Assembly (NCBI RefSeq): GCF_000239815.1
Contig: NZ_CAFK01000323.1
Span: 29,572 to 93,571, forward strand
From: Bradyrhizobium sp. STM 3843
GTDB lineage: Bacteria; Pseudomonadota; Alphaproteobacteria; Rhizobiales; Xanthobacteraceae
Length of the DNA stretch: 64,000 bases
Direction of reading: 5' to 3'
Within the stretch, counting starts at the first letter, position 1. Each line of letters starts with the position of its first letter. The notes below the pieces were generated by a model. It did no database searches and was not told where the DNA came from. It saw only the letters and a list, made by a program, of their open reading frames with translations. The translations under genes and the position numbers were made by a program. Below are positions 45,292 through 54,910 of this stretch, piece after piece.

Positions 45292-46689
45292 ATGAGCGCC
45301 AATCTGTCGGCATTTTTGTATCTTGTGGCGGGTGTGCTGTTCATCCTGTCGCTGCGGGGGCTGTCGAGCCCGGCTACGTCGCGCCGGGGGAATCTGCTCG
45401 GCATGGTCGGTATGGCGATCGCGGTCGCCACCACGCTGGCCAATCATCCTCCGGCGGATGGGCTTGCGTGGCTGCTCGTCGTGGTCGGCATCGCGATCGG
45501 CGGTACGATCGGCGCCCTGGTCGCGCGGCGCGTGCCGATGACCGCGATGCCGGAACTGGTGGCGGCGTTCCACTCGCTGGTCGGCATGGCGGCGGTGCTG
45601 GTCGCAGCCGGCGCGTTCTATGCGCCGGAAGCCTTCGATATCGGCTCGCCCGGCAACATCCACACCCAGAGCCTGGTCGAAATGTCGCTGGGTGTCGCCA
45701 TCGGCGCCTTGACCTTCACCGGCTCGGTGATCGCGTTCCTGAAACTGTCGGCGCGCATGAGCGGCGCCCCGATCATCCTGCCGGCGCGTCACCTCATCAA
45801 CATCGCACTCGCCATTGCCCTGGTGGCCTGCATCGTCGGCCTCGTCGCAACCGGCAGCGCGGTCTTCTTCTGGCTGAACGTGATCCTGGCGCTGGCGCTC
45901 GGCGTGCTCATGATCATCCCGATCGGCGGCGCCGACATGCCGGTCGTGATCTCGATGCTCAACTCCTATTCCGGTTGGGCCGCGGCCGGCATCGGCTTCA
46001 CGCTCGGCAATTCGGCGCTGATCATCACCGGCGCGCTGGTCGGCTCCTCGGGCGCGATCCTGTCCTACATCATGTGCCACGCGATGAACCGGTCCTTCAT
46101 CTCGGTCATCCTTGGCGGCTTCGGTGGCGAGACCGCCGTGGCGGCCGGCGGTACCGGCGAGCAGAAGCCGGCCAAGCTCGGCTCGGCCGAGGACGCGGCC
46201 TTCATCATGAAGAACGCGTCCAAGGTCATCATCGTGCCCGGCTACGGCATGGCGGTGGCGCAGGCCCAGCACGCCCTGCGCGAGATGGCGGACACGCTGA
46301 AGAAGGAAGGCGTCGAGGTGAAATACGCCATCCACCCGGTGGCCGGCCGCATGCCCGGTCACATGAACGTGCTGCTCGCCGAAGCCAACGTCCCCTATGA
46401 CGAGGTTTTCGAGCTCGAGGACATCAACTCCGAATTCGCCCAGGCCGATGTCGCCTTCGTGATCGGCGCCAACGACGTCACCAATCCGGCGGCGGAAGAG
46501 GACAAGTCCTCGCCGATCTACGGCATGCCGGTGCTGCAGGTCTGGAAGGCCGGCACCGTGATGTTCATCAAGCGCTCGCTGGCGTCCGGCTATGCCGGCA
46601 TCGACAATCCGCTGTTCTATCGCGACAACACGATGATGCTGCTCGGCGACGCCAAGAAGATGACCGAAAGCATCGTCAAGGCGATGTAA
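45292..46689 (+). CDS. pntB: NAD(P) transhydrogenase subunit beta
   Basis: 465 residues: about eight membrane helices (domain II) followed by the NADP(H)-binding domain III, with VIIVPGYGMAVAQAQHAL, the HPVAGRMPGHMNVLLAEA stretch, GANDVTNPAAEEDKSSPIYG and the final KRSLASGYAGIDNPLFY. All are standard PntB landmarks and intact. Completes the pntAA-pntAB-pntB operon. Confidence 0.96.
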   Translation: MSANLSAFLYLVAGVLFILSLRGLSSPATSRRGNLLGMVGMAIAVATTLANHPPADGLAWLLVVVGIAIGGTIGALVARRVPMTAMPELVAAFHSLVGMAAVLVAAGAFYAPEAFDIGSPGNIHTQSLVEMSLGVAIGALTFTGSVIAFLKLSARMSGAPIILPARHLINIALAIALVACIVGLVATGSAVFFWLNVILALALGVLMIIPIGGADMPVVISMLNSYSGWAAAGIGFTLGNSALIITGALVGSSGAILSYIMCHAMNRSFISVILGGFGGETAVAAGGTGEQKPAKLGSAEDAAFIMKNASKVIIVPGYGMAVAQAQHALREMADTLKKEGVEVKYAIHPVAGRMPGHMNVLLAEANVPYDEVFELEDINSEFAQADVAFVIGANDVTNPAAEEDKSSPIYGMPVLQVWKAGTVMFIKRSLASGYAGIDNPLFYRDNTMMLLGDAKKMTESIVKAM

Positions 46690-46719
46690 GTCGCCGCAGG
46701 GAGCCATAGCTAGATCAAG

Positions 46720-47520
46720 ATGGCTCTCCTCAAATGGCTCATGATTGTTCTCGCCGGGCTGTACGCCTGCGGCCTTGCCGCGCTGTTCGTGCGGCAGCGC
46801 GCGATGCTGTTCCCGATCCCGCCGGTCGGGCGCATCGCGCCTGACCAGGCCGGGTTTCCACAGGCCGAAGAACATGTGCTGACGTCGGCCGATGGCGAGA
46901 AGGTCATCGTCTGGCACGTGCCGGCAAGGGCCGGCCGCAAGGTCGTGCTGTATTTTCCCGGCAATGGCGACTTTCTCGCCGGTGTCGTTCCCCGCCTGAA
47001 GGCGCTCACGGCCGATGGCACCGGTCTGGTTGCGCTGTCCTATCGCGGCTATGCCGGTTCGAGCGGCAGCCCGAGCGAGCACGGGCTGCTATTGGATGCC
47101 AACGCCGCCTATGCCTTCACGGCCGAGCGCTATGCGGCGGATCGCATCGTGGCCTGGGGTTTCTCGCTCGGCACCGGCGTTGCCACCGCGATCGCGGCCG
47201 ACAAGCCGATTGCCAAGCTGATCCTGGAAGCCCCTTATGCGTCGACTGTCGAAGTCGCCAGCGCGATGTTCCCCTTCGCGCCGGTCAGCCTGCTGATGCT
47301 GGATCAGTTCCGCTCCGACCTGCGCATTGCGCGCGTCAAAGTGCCGCTGTTGATCATGCACGGCGAGAAGGATCCCGCGATTTCCATTCGCTTCGGGGAA
47401 CGACTGTACCAGCTTGCGCATGACCCCAAGCAATTCGTACGGTTTCCTCAAGGCGGGCACAACGATCTGGATTCATTTGGTGCAACGGAGACGGCAAAGA
47501 GATTCATCGACGCTTCATAA
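46720..47520 (+). CDS. membrane-anchored alpha/beta hydrolase
   Basis: 266 residues: an N-terminal helix (about 4-24) followed by a serine hydrolase fold. The nucleophile elbow is GFSLGTG, the acid lies in HGEKDPAIS and the histidine in GGHNDLDS. It resembles the ABHD13/BEM46-like hydrolases (S33/DUF-type), whose substrates are unknown. The next gene opens within or just after its stop codon. Confidence 0.87.
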   Translation: MALLKWLMIVLAGLYACGLAALFVRQRAMLFPIPPVGRIAPDQAGFPQAEEHVLTSADGEKVIVWHVPARAGRKVVLYFPGNGDFLAGVVPRLKALTADGTGLVALSYRGYAGSSGSPSEHGLLLDANAAYAFTAERYAADRIVAWGFSLGTGVATAIAADKPIAKLILEAPYASTVEVASAMFPFAPVSLLMLDQFRSDLRIARVKVPLLIMHGEKDPAISIRFGERLYQLAHDPKQFVRFPQGGHNDLDSFGATETAKRFIDAS

Positions 47521-47536
47521 GGCCGTCGCCACCCGT

Positions 47537-48955
47537 TTGTTGCGATCGCTCGCTGCTGCCGTGCTGCTCGCAATTTGGCCCGCCAGCGCGCAGGCCGCCT
47601 CCGGCCTTGATGGCGCTGCCATGCGCTGGCCGTTCGCATTGCCGTTCGCAGGCCTGCTGCTCTCGATCGCGCTCGGCCCGCTGTTGTTGCCAAAGTTCTG
47701 GCATCACCATTACGGCAAGGCTGCAGCCTTCTGGTCTCTCCTGACGCTTGCGGCGCTCTCAGGGTTCGCCGGATTCGTGCCTGCACTGCAATCCTTCATT
47801 CACGTGCTGCTCGACGAATATCTCAGCTTCATCCTGCTGCTGTTTGCACTGTACACCGTGACCGGCGGCATTCTCATCACCGGCGGCATCCGCGGCACGC
47901 CGGCGACCAATACCGGCATTCTCGCGCTGGGAACGATCATTGCGTCGGTCGTGGGAACCACCGGCGCGGCCATGATCCTGGTGCGGCCGCTGATCCGCGC
48001 CAATTTGACACGGCGGCACAATGTTCATGTGCTGGTCTTCTTCATCATCCTGGCCGGCAATATCGGCGGCGCCTTGAGCCCGCTCGGCGACCCGCCGTTG
48101 TTCGTCGGCTTCCTGCATGGGGTCGACTTTTTCTGGACCACGCAGAACATCTGGTTGCAGACGGCGATCGTGGCCGGGTTGCTGCTGGTCTGTTTTGCCT
48201 GCCTCGACTGGTGGCTGTCCCGCCTCGAGCCGCCGCCGGACAAGACGGTCGCGCGCCACCCGGTGCGCATTCGCGGGCTCGTCAATGTCGTGCTGGTCGG
48301 CGCCATCGTCGTGAACATTCTGCTGTCGGCGACTTGGCAGCCGGGCGTGGCGTTCGACGTGTTCGGCACGCGATTGGAATTGCAGAACCTGGTGCGCAAT
48401 GCGCTTCTTGTCGTCATCGCTGGCCTGTCGCTGTGGCTGACGCCCGAGGAGCATCGGGAGGCGAACGGCTTCACCTGGGAGCCGATCCGCGAGGTGGCGA
48501 AGCTGTTCGCGGCGATCTTCACCGCGATCGTTCCGGTGGTGGCGATGCTGCAGGCCGGACGCAACGGCAGCTTCGCCTGGCTGTTGGACGCGGTCACCAC
48601 ACCTGCCGGCGCGCCGCGTGAAGTGGCCTATTTTTGGTTCACGGGCTTGACGTCGGCATTCCTGGACAATGCACCAACCTACCTGCTGTTCTTTGAACTG
48701 GCCGGCGGCAATGCGCAGGTGCTGATGCGCGAGCTGTCCGGGACGCTGGCTTCGATCTCGATGGGCGCGGTCTATATGGGGGCGCTGACCTATATCGGAA
48801 ACGCGCCCAACTTCATGGTCGAGGCGATCGCTCGCGAGCGCGGGGTCAGGATGCCGAGCTTCTTCGGCTATATGCTGTGGGCCGGGGCGGCGCTGATTCC
48901 GCTATTCCTGTTGTTGACCTTGCTGCCGATTCCCCCGCTGCTCAGCGCCAACTGA
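47537..48955 (+). CDS. sodium:proton antiporter (NhaD / citrate-transporter-like)
   Basis: Integral membrane antiporter of about 470 residues, 11-13 helices. The frame is open from 47414, overlapping the hydrolase; the likely start is a TTG near 47537 (or TTG/GTG at 47474/47477), as no ATG lies near the signal-like N-terminus LLRSLAAAVLLAIWPASAQA. Recognisable family stretches are GNIGGALSPLGDPPLFVGFL and TSAFLDNAPTYLLFFELAGG, with conserved Asp residues in membrane segments as in NhaD. Start uncertain, family assignment good. Confidence 0.85.
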   Translation: MLRSLAAAVLLAIWPASAQAASGLDGAAMRWPFALPFAGLLLSIALGPLLLPKFWHHHYGKAAAFWSLLTLAALSGFAGFVPALQSFIHVLLDEYLSFILLLFALYTVTGGILITGGIRGTPATNTGILALGTIIASVVGTTGAAMILVRPLIRANLTRRHNVHVLVFFIILAGNIGGALSPLGDPPLFVGFLHGVDFFWTTQNIWLQTAIVAGLLLVCFACLDWWLSRLEPPPDKTVARHPVRIRGLVNVVLVGAIVVNILLSATWQPGVAFDVFGTRLELQNLVRNALLVVIAGLSLWLTPEEHREANGFTWEPIREVAKLFAAIFTAIVPVVAMLQAGRNGSFAWLLDAVTTPAGAPREVAYFWFTGLTSAFLDNAPTYLLFFELAGGNAQVLMRELSGTLASISMGAVYMGALTYIGNAPNFMVEAIARERGVRMPSFFGYMLWAGAALIPLFLLLTLLPIPPLLSAN

Positions 48956-49004
48956 GCTGCTCCTCCGGCTTTGATGGCCCGCAAATCATGAGGACCTTTG
49001 CCAG

Positions 49005-50102
49005 ATGAGCGCCCACAACGCCACGCCGAGATCGGCCGTAATCTTTCCCGCACTGGCCGTGCTGCTGGTCGCGCTCGTGATCGGGACTGGGTACGCGTTC
49101 ACACCCACGCCGGCCGGGCTGGTATTCGCAGCCGTCCTGCTGACCGTCCTGTTCGGCACCGTGTTTGCGGCCGTGCACCATGCCGAGGTGATCGCCCATG
49201 AGATCGGTGAGCCCTTCGGCACGCTGCTCTTGACCCTGGCAGTCACCGTGATCGAGGTTGCGCTGATCGCCACCATCATGCTCGGCGACAAGGCAGCGCC
49301 GGCGCTCGCCCGCGACACCGTGTTTGCGGTGGTGATGATCGTGTGCAACGGCCTGGTCGGAATCTGCATCTTCATTGGCGGCCTGCGATATCGCGAGCAG
49401 GACGTCCAGGTCTCGGGCGCCAATCTTTATCTGAGCGTGCTGTTCACCCTGGCGACGATCACGCTGGTGCTGCCCAACTTTACTCTGACCAGTGTGGGTC
49501 CGGTGTATTCGCTGGGCCAGCTCGGGTTCGTCAGCGTGGTCACGATCCTGCTCTATGCGGTCTTCCTGTACACCCAGACCGAACGGCACCGTGATTATTT
49601 CATCAGAGATTCGCTGGGGTTCACCGACGACGGTCCAAAGCTGTCCCGGCGGATGCTCGTCTTCAGCATCGTGCTCCTGATGGTCGCGCTGCTCTCGGTC
49701 GTCCTGCTTGCAAAGAAGTTCTCCCTGGTGGTCGATGCGGGCGTGGCCGCCACGGGTGCGCCGCCGGCCCTCGCCGGTGTCCTGGTCGCGCTGCTGATCC
49801 TGCTGCCCGAGAGCGTCGCGGCAATTTCGGCCGCGCGCGCCAATGATCTGCAGAAGAGCATCAACCTCGCGCTCGGCTCGTCGCTCGCGACCATCGGATT
49901 GACGATCCCTGCGGTGGCGGCGGCCGCATCCGCGCTCGACAAGCAGCTGGTGCTCGGCCTCGATTCGCAGGGAATGGTGCTCTTGCTGCTGACATTCGCG
50001 CTGAGCATGCTGACCTTCGGCACCGGCAGGACCAATATCTTATTTGGGCTGGTGCATATGGTCGTGTTCGCCGTATTCCTGTTGCTGTTGTTCGTGCCGT
50101 GA
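49005..50102 (+). CDS. chaA: ChaA-like calcium/sodium:proton antiporter
   Basis: 365 residues, about 11 helices, CaCA superfamily: the two alpha repeats are GEPFGTLLLTLAVTVIEVAL and LPESVAAISAARANDL followed by INLALGSSLATIGLTIP. Both carry the essential Glu. Exchanges Ca2+ or Na+/K+ for protons. It follows another antiporter on the same strand, giving a small ion-homeostasis group. Confidence 0.92.
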   Translation: MSAHNATPRSAVIFPALAVLLVALVIGTGYAFTPTPAGLVFAAVLLTVLFGTVFAAVHHAEVIAHEIGEPFGTLLLTLAVTVIEVALIATIMLGDKAAPALARDTVFAVVMIVCNGLVGICIFIGGLRYREQDVQVSGANLYLSVLFTLATITLVLPNFTLTSVGPVYSLGQLGFVSVVTILLYAVFLYTQTERHRDYFIRDSLGFTDDGPKLSRRMLVFSIVLLMVALLSVVLLAKKFSLVVDAGVAATGAPPALAGVLVALLILLPESVAAISAARANDLQKSINLALGSSLATIGLTIPAVAAAASALDKQLVLGLDSQGMVLLLLTFALSMLTFGTGRTNILFGLVHMVVFAVFLLLLFVP

Positions 50103-50120
50103 TTTGAGGGGGAAGACGAG

Positions 50121-50405
50121 ATGCTGAGCGCCCAGTCCGATGTCCAAGTCGACGCCCCGGAAGTCCGGGTCACCGAATGGCGCCTTGCGCCCGGCAGTGC
50201 CACCGGCCGCCACATTCATGAGATGGATTATGTCATTGTTCCCGTGACTGCGGGCGAGATGACCATTGTGGCCCCGAGCGGAGAACGGACCAAGGCGCAG
50301 CTCGCGGCCGGAAAATCCTATTTCCGCAAAGCCGGTGTGGAACATGACGTTCTGAACGAAACGTCATCCGAGATCGTCTTCCTAGAAATTGAGTTGAAGC
50401 CTTAA
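50121..50405 (+). CDS. cupin-domain protein
   Basis: 94 residues forming a single beta-barrel cupin: RHIHEMDYVIVPVTAGEM is cupin motif 1 with metal-type histidines and a carboxylate, followed by a weaker motif 2 (YFRKAGVEHDVLNETSSE with one His). No catalytic partner visible. Follows chaA after 18 bases and is probably co-transcribed; function not assignable. Confidence 0.88.
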   Translation: MLSAQSDVQVDAPEVRVTEWRLAPGSATGRHIHEMDYVIVPVTAGEMTIVAPSGERTKAQLAAGKSYFRKAGVEHDVLNETSSEIVFLEIELKP

Positions 50406-50498
50406 AGCTTTTGTTTACTGAATTGCCACGGATGTGTCGTATCTGATCCCTTAATTGTGCCTCAAAGTTCCCGCAAATACCGGCGGGGAGTGGTCAGC

Positions 50499-51377
50499 AT
50501 GCTGAAATACCTGAATAAGCTCGCCCTGGAGATCGTCCCCTCGGTGGTTGCGACCATCCTCGGGGCCTATATCGTTAACCACTACATCAACGCCAAGCCG
50601 ACCACCCCGGCGGCAACCGTTGCGGCCGCGGCGCCGACCGCGACCGACTCCAAGGTTGATTCCCCCAAGATTGATTCTCCCAAGACGGATGCGGCGAAAG
50701 CCGATGCCAAGCCCGCCGAGACGTCGGGTGAGCTCTCCAACATTCCCGCGCCCGGCATCAAGGCGAAGGGCATTGCCGAGAAGTCGGTGACCGACAAGGG
50801 CGGGGCTGACAAGCCGGCCGAGGTCAAGCCCGCCGACGCCGCAAGCGCGCCGGCCGAAACGCCGCGCCATACGCCGGCGCGGGAAAAGCTGATCGCACGG
50901 AGCACGCCGACCGAGACTCCGGCTCCGGAGGAGCATCGTGACGCAGCCGATCTGGCGCGGGCCGCGATCGAACGGCTGCGGGCGAGCGAGGCAGCCAAAT
51001 CGTCCGAGAAGCCATCCTCCGAGAAACCGGCTGAGAAGTCTTCTGATGCGGCCCGCGTGCCGGCAGATCCGCCCCGTGTCGTGACGGCGGCCCCGCCGGT
51101 CTCGCCCGTGCGTCCGCTGCCGCCGCCGATCACGGTGTCGACGCCGCCGGCCGACGCTCCGGTTGCGCTTGGCCCGGCGCCCGGCAACCCGGCTTACACC
51201 GGCTCGGTTCAGCCGGATGGCCGGCCGACGCCGCCGGCTGATATCCCTCTGGCGCCTCCGCTTCGGCCGCTCGATCTGCGGGCCGACACGGAATCGGCCA
51301 AGGAGCGGATGCACAATGTGGCTGAGGACATGATCTCCGCGGCCAAGTCGGTGTTCCACGCCGTGATTCCGAAGTAG
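50499..51377 (+). CDS. Pro/Ala-rich single-pass membrane protein
   Basis: 292 residues from the ATG at 50499. One N-terminal membrane helix (LALEIVPSVVATILGAYIVN), then about 230 residues of low-complexity Ala/Pro/Lys/Asp sequence with repeats such as KVDSPKIDSPKTD and SSEKPSSEKPAEKSS, ending in a short amphipathic helix (ERMHNVAEDMISAAKSVFHA). Looks like a membrane-tethered periplasmic spacer. Family unknown; probably only orthologues in close relatives. The frame opens at 50457. Confidence 0.7.
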   Translation: MLKYLNKLALEIVPSVVATILGAYIVNHYINAKPTTPAATVAAAAPTATDSKVDSPKIDSPKTDAAKADAKPAETSGELSNIPAPGIKAKGIAEKSVTDKGGADKPAEVKPADAASAPAETPRHTPAREKLIARSTPTETPAPEEHRDAADLARAAIERLRASEAAKSSEKPSSEKPAEKSSDAARVPADPPRVVTAAPPVSPVRPLPPPITVSTPPADAPVALGPAPGNPAYTGSVQPDGRPTPPADIPLAPPLRPLDLRADTESAKERMHNVAEDMISAAKSVFHAVIPK

Positions 51378-51597
51378 CCGAACGGGGTTTCCGCTCGAAG
51401 GAAGCCGGGCCGACTTTTAAAGTCGGGACGCAAGAGCCGGAAATCAGGGGAAGGTGCGCGAATTGCCTTGCCGTCTTGGGCGTCGCGTTGGCGGGGCCGC
51501 TTAAGGGGGCTCATTGCTCCAGCCCCACTGCTGCCATCATGAATGCCAGGTCAGCGGAACCCAGTCTGCGCCGACAACCGGCTCAAAAACAAATCGG

Positions 51598-51631
51598 CTC
51601 AAAACAAAAGCGCGAGCCGCAAGGCCCGCGC
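51598..51631 (-). terminator. intrinsic terminator after rpsU
   Basis: On the minus strand GGCCCGCGC-type arm (51623-51631), loop TTGC, arm 51610-51618 and then TTTTGTTTTG. Nine pairs with one G-U, strong T-tract. Confidence 0.85.
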
Positions 51632-51663
51632 CGTTCATCTCAGAAATTGAGAGAGAGTTGCGA

Positions 51664-51966
51664 TCAGCGCACGCCGCCGCTGCGCGCACCCGCGCCCGGA
51701 CCACGGCCCGCACCCCGGTCGCCACCGGCACCAGCGCCGAACACCGGCTTCGGCTTCATCGGCAACAGACCTTCACGCTGCAGCTTCTTGCGCGCCAGCT
51801 TGCGTGCGCGGCGCACGGCTTCAGCCTTTTCGCGGGCTTTCTTCTCAGAGGGCTTCTCGTAATGTCCGCGGAGCTTCATCTCGCGGAAAATGCCCTCGCG
51901 CTGCATCTTCTTCTTGAGCGCCTTGAGGGCTTGATCGACATTGTTATCGCGAACGAGAACCTGCAC
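51664..51966 (-). CDS. rpsU: 30S ribosomal protein S21
   Basis: 100 residues. The N-terminal ~70 are a normal S21 (MQVLVRDNNVDQALKALKKK, then MKLRGHYEKPSEKKAREK) and the remaining ~30 form a Gly/Arg/Ala tail, an extension seen in other Rhizobiales. S21 helps initiation base-pairing. Monocistronic with a clear terminator. Confidence 0.95.
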   Translation of the reverse strand: MQVLVRDNNVDQALKALKKKMQREGIFREMKLRGHYEKPSEKKAREKAEAVRRARKLARKKLQREGLLPMKPKPVFGAGAGGDRGAGRGPGAGARSGGVR

Positions 51967-52139
51967 GCGGCATCCTCTTTCTCAGTACATCGGTTTGGAA
52001 TCTGGTGAAGCCAGGGCTGGCAAATGGCCTCGCCCTTAACCTTGAGCGCGCCGATGTATCAGACAACGGAACGGATGTCCACCCGCCGCAGTGGGCCCTA
52101 ACGCAAAGTTTAGCAGTATTTGGGCCGAAGCCGACCCGA

Positions 52140-53249
52140 TCACTTGGATTTGGCCGGCCCCGGGGTTACCTGCGTCACATGGCCCATCTTGCGGCCGGGC
52201 CGCGGCGTTCCCTTGCCATAGAGGTGCACGGTCGCACCGGGGACGGTGAGCCATTGCTCATAGGTGTTGATCTCTTCGCCGATCAGGTTGGTCATCGTGA
52301 CCTGACCGTGCCGCAGCGGCTTGCCCAAGGGCCAGCCGGCGATGGCGCGGATGTGCTGCTCGAACTGTGAGATCGAGGCGCCGTCGAGCGTCCAATGCCC
52401 GGAATTGTGGACCCGCGGCGCGATCTCGTTGACCAGCACGCGCGGTCCGTCGTCGTCCGGCACCACGAACATCTCGACCGCGAGCACGCCGACATAGTCG
52501 AGCGCCGTGGCAATCCGGCTGGCGATATCCCGGGCCTGATCGGCGAGCGTGTCGGGGATCGCGGCCGGCGCTCGCGAAATCTTTAAGATGTGATCGCGAT
52601 GCTCGTTCTCGGTCACGTCGAAACATTCGACCTGCCCGTCGGCGGCGCGCGCCGCGACCACCGAGATCTCACGATCGAAGGGGACGAAGGCCTCCAGGAT
52701 CGCAGATCGGGTGCCGAGTTCGGCCCAGAGGCGTTCGAGGTCGTCGCCGGAGCGAATCTTGATCTGCCCCTTGCCGTCATAGCCAAAGCGGCGGGTCTTG
52801 AGCACGGCGGGCAGGCCGATCCGGACGATCGCCTCGCGCAGGGAGGCGACCGAAGAGACATCGGCATAGGCCGCAGTCCGAATGCCCAGTGAGGTGACGA
52901 AATCCTTTTCCGCCAGGCGATCCTGCGTTGTCTCGAGCACCGAACGGCTCGGCAGCACCGGCCGTCTCGCAGCCAGCACCATGGCGGCCGCAGAGGGAAC
53001 GTTCTCGAATTCGTACGTCACCACGTCGACGTCGTTGGCGAACAGTTCGAGCGCCTCGACGTCGGCATATTCGGCGCAGGTGGCGTTGAGCACGACGTCG
53101 AAGGCCGGTGAATCCGGATCCGGCGAAAACACCTGGCAGCGCAGCCCAAGCCGCGCCGCCGCAAGCGCCAGCATGCGCCCCAGCTGTCCGCCGCCGAGAA
53201 TGCCGATGGTATCGCCGGGCTTCAGTCGCACCCGATGGGACGCGGTCAC
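52140..53249 (-). CDS. purK: 5-(carboxyamino)imidazole ribonucleotide synthase
   Basis: ATP-grasp enzyme that adds bicarbonate to AIR in purine synthesis. 369 residues from a GTG at 53249, in a GTGA overlap with the purE stop. Shows the GILGGGQLGRMLALAAARLG N-terminus, TYEFENVP, KTRRFGYDGKGQ and the metal/ATP pocket EIAPRVHNSGHWT. Paired with purE as usual. Confidence 0.95.
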   Translation of the reverse strand: MTASHRVRLKPGDTIGILGGGQLGRMLALAAARLGLRCQVFSPDPDSPAFDVVLNATCAEYADVEALELFANDVDVVTYEFENVPSAAAMVLAARRPVLPSRSVLETTQDRLAEKDFVTSLGIRTAAYADVSSVASLREAIVRIGLPAVLKTRRFGYDGKGQIKIRSGDDLERLWAELGTRSAILEAFVPFDREISVVAARAADGQVECFDVTENEHRDHILKISRAPAAIPDTLADQARDIASRIATALDYVGVLAVEMFVVPDDDGPRVLVNEIAPRVHNSGHWTLDGASISQFEQHIRAIAGWPLGKPLRHGQVTMTNLIGEEINTYEQWLTVPGATVHLYGKGTPRPGRKMGHVTQVTPGPAKSK

Positions 53250-53734
53250 GCCGATCCCTCCGGACGCTCGGCGACCTGCTCGCTCTGCTGGATCCGCCAT
53301 GCCGAAAGGCGCGAGGCCAACGCCGAATCACTCAACGCGAGCACGCTCGCGGCCAACAGTGCCGCGTTGATCGCTCCGGGCTTGCCGATGGCCAGCGTGC
53401 CGACCGGAACGCCGGCCGGCATCTGGACGATGGAATAGAGCGAATCGAGGCCGGACAAGGTCTTGGACTCCACGGGCACGCCGAATACCGGCAGTTCGGT
53501 CAACGCAGCCGTCATGCCGGGCAAATGAGCGGCGCCCCCGGCGCCGGCGATAATGACCTTGAAGCCAGCTGCCTTGGCCCCTTTGGCAAACGCGTAAAGC
53601 CGATCGGGGGTCCGATGCGCCGAGACGATGCGGGTCTCGTAGCCAAGTCCCAGCTCCGCCAACGCATCGGCGGCATGACGCATGGTATTCCAGTCCGACT
53701 GGCTTCCCATGATAATGGCGATCGGGGCAGTCAT
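53246..53734 (-). CDS. purE: N5-carboxyaminoimidazole ribonucleotide mutase
   Basis: 162 residues from the ATG at 53734. The class I PurE signature is clear: IIMGSQSDWNTM, SAHRTPDRLYAFA, IAGAGGAAHLPGM and the C-terminal AAxLAASVLAL helix. Converts N5-CAIR to CAIR. Overlaps purK by four bases. The frame continues upstream to 53827, but that part is not PurE-like. Confidence 0.96.
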   Translation of the reverse strand: MTAPIAIIMGSQSDWNTMRHAADALAELGLGYETRIVSAHRTPDRLYAFAKGAKAAGFKVIIAGAGGAAHLPGMTAALTELPVFGVPVESKTLSGLDSLYSIVQMPAGVPVGTLAIGKPGAINAALLAASVLALSDSALASRLSAWRIQQSEQVAERPEGSA

Positions 53735-53883
53735 CAGCTCAATTCTTCTCAGGAATCCATAAACATGAGCCGGATTATAGGGTCCGGCCCGACAGCGGCA
53801 AGGCGTGGCAAGGAGACGGGAATGCACTATCCTGTCTTGGCAAATCGCGGCAAGCCTATAAGCAGGGCGCGGTCAGGTATTCG

Positions 53884-54564
53884 ATGAAAAAGCACCGCAA
53901 TAGGCGCGCCGGAACAGCCGCGAAACCGGGAACCCGGGTCCGGCTGCAGAGTCGCGGAAGGGACCGGGGGGAACCCGCCACCAGCCCCGAAGGCGCACGC
54001 CAGACCATCCACCGGCTGCGGCTGGAACTTGCGCAGGCGCGGAGGCAGATCGAGGACCTCAGGGCCAGCGCGGATCGGGATGTCCTGCTCGACATCTTCA
54101 ATCGTCGCGCCTTTGTCCGCGCGGTGGATCGCTCAATCGCCTACATCAAACGGTACGGAGCAACCGGTGCGCTGATCCTCATCGACGTCGACCATCTCAA
54201 ACCGATCAACGATAGCTTCGGTCACGCGGCGGGAGATAAGGTACTGAAGGCGGTGGCGCGAACTTTGACCGCGCAAGTGCGCTCGTCAGATGTGGTCGGG
54301 CGTCTCGGAGGCGACGAGTTCGGCGTGCTGCTGTGGAACTTGAGTGCCGCGGATGCCGAGGCCAAGGCGCGATCGCTGGAGCACGCGATCGATACGCTGA
54401 GCTTCGAATTCGATCAGCGCACGGTCCACGCCGGAGCCTCGGCTGGGATTGCCATTCTGGACATACACGCCGATCCCGCGCGTGCGCTGGAACAGGCCGA
54501 TCGCGCGATGTATGTCCGCAAGGCAGAGCGGCGGCACGCGTGTGGCACGCTCGTCCGAGCCTAG
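53884..54564 (+). CDS. soluble GGDEF diguanylate cyclase
   Basis: 226 residues: basic N-terminus, a helical segment (TIHRLRLELAQARRQIEDLR, predicted coiled coil for dimerisation) and a full GGDEF domain. The active site LGGDEF is intact, metal/substrate residues appear in LILIDVDHLKPINDSFGH, and an inhibitory I-site RSSD lies five residues before GGDEF. No membrane helix or sensor domain, so activity may depend on dimerisation via the coiled coil. Divergent from purE, no operon partner. Confidence 0.92.
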   Translation: MKKHRNRRAGTAAKPGTRVRLQSRGRDRGEPATSPEGARQTIHRLRLELAQARRQIEDLRASADRDVLLDIFNRRAFVRAVDRSIAYIKRYGATGALILIDVDHLKPINDSFGHAAGDKVLKAVARTLTAQVRSSDVVGRLGGDEFGVLLWNLSAADAEAKARSLEHAIDTLSFEFDQRTVHAGASAGIAILDIHADPARALEQADRAMYVRKAERRHACGTLVRA

Positions 54565-54585
54565 CGGGTATTTGAGGACAGGTGC

Positions 54586-54837
54586 TTACATCTCGCCGAG
54601 ATCGTCCGGCACCTGTCCGAACGTGCGCAGCAACCGCGCGTCGCTGAACGCGCCAATCAAGGGATCGCCGCTGCGGCTGAAGGCGACGGCGCCGATATTC
54701 CCGTCCAGGCGCGACATCATCTCCGCGCGGCGCAGCGCGGTGGTCGAACTCTGGCATTCCTCTGCCGTGCCTGGGATCAAGGCCCCGGAGGAATCCTGCG
54801 TAAACGGCATGGCAACGTAGTAGGTGATCTCAGACAT
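54586..54837 (-). CDS. small hypothetical protein
   Basis: 83 residues, soluble, mixed alpha/beta: YYVAMPFTQDSSGALIPG, then CQSSTTALRRAEMMSRL and IGAVAFSRSGDP. Composition is typical of real proteins of this genome and the frame does not lie antisense to another gene. No known domain that I recognise. One of three tiny minus-strand genes next to the cyclase. Confidence 0.72.
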   Translation of the reverse strand: MSEITYYVAMPFTQDSSGALIPGTAEECQSSTTALRRAEMMSRLDGNIGAVAFSRSGDPLIGAFSDARLLRTFGQVPDDLGEM

Positions 54838-54910
54838 TGCGCGGTCTCCTCGAACTCCTTTCAGTGGTGAACGGCGCGCGAATCTCGCGGGAATCCCGAG
54901 AAGCCGCCGA

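Noticed and set aside
44761..47082. 773-codon minus-strand frame opposite the pnt genes
   Set aside because: Antisense to three unmistakable transhydrogenase genes; composition is low in hydrophobics and rich in Arg/His/Asp, typical of a GC-rich shadow.
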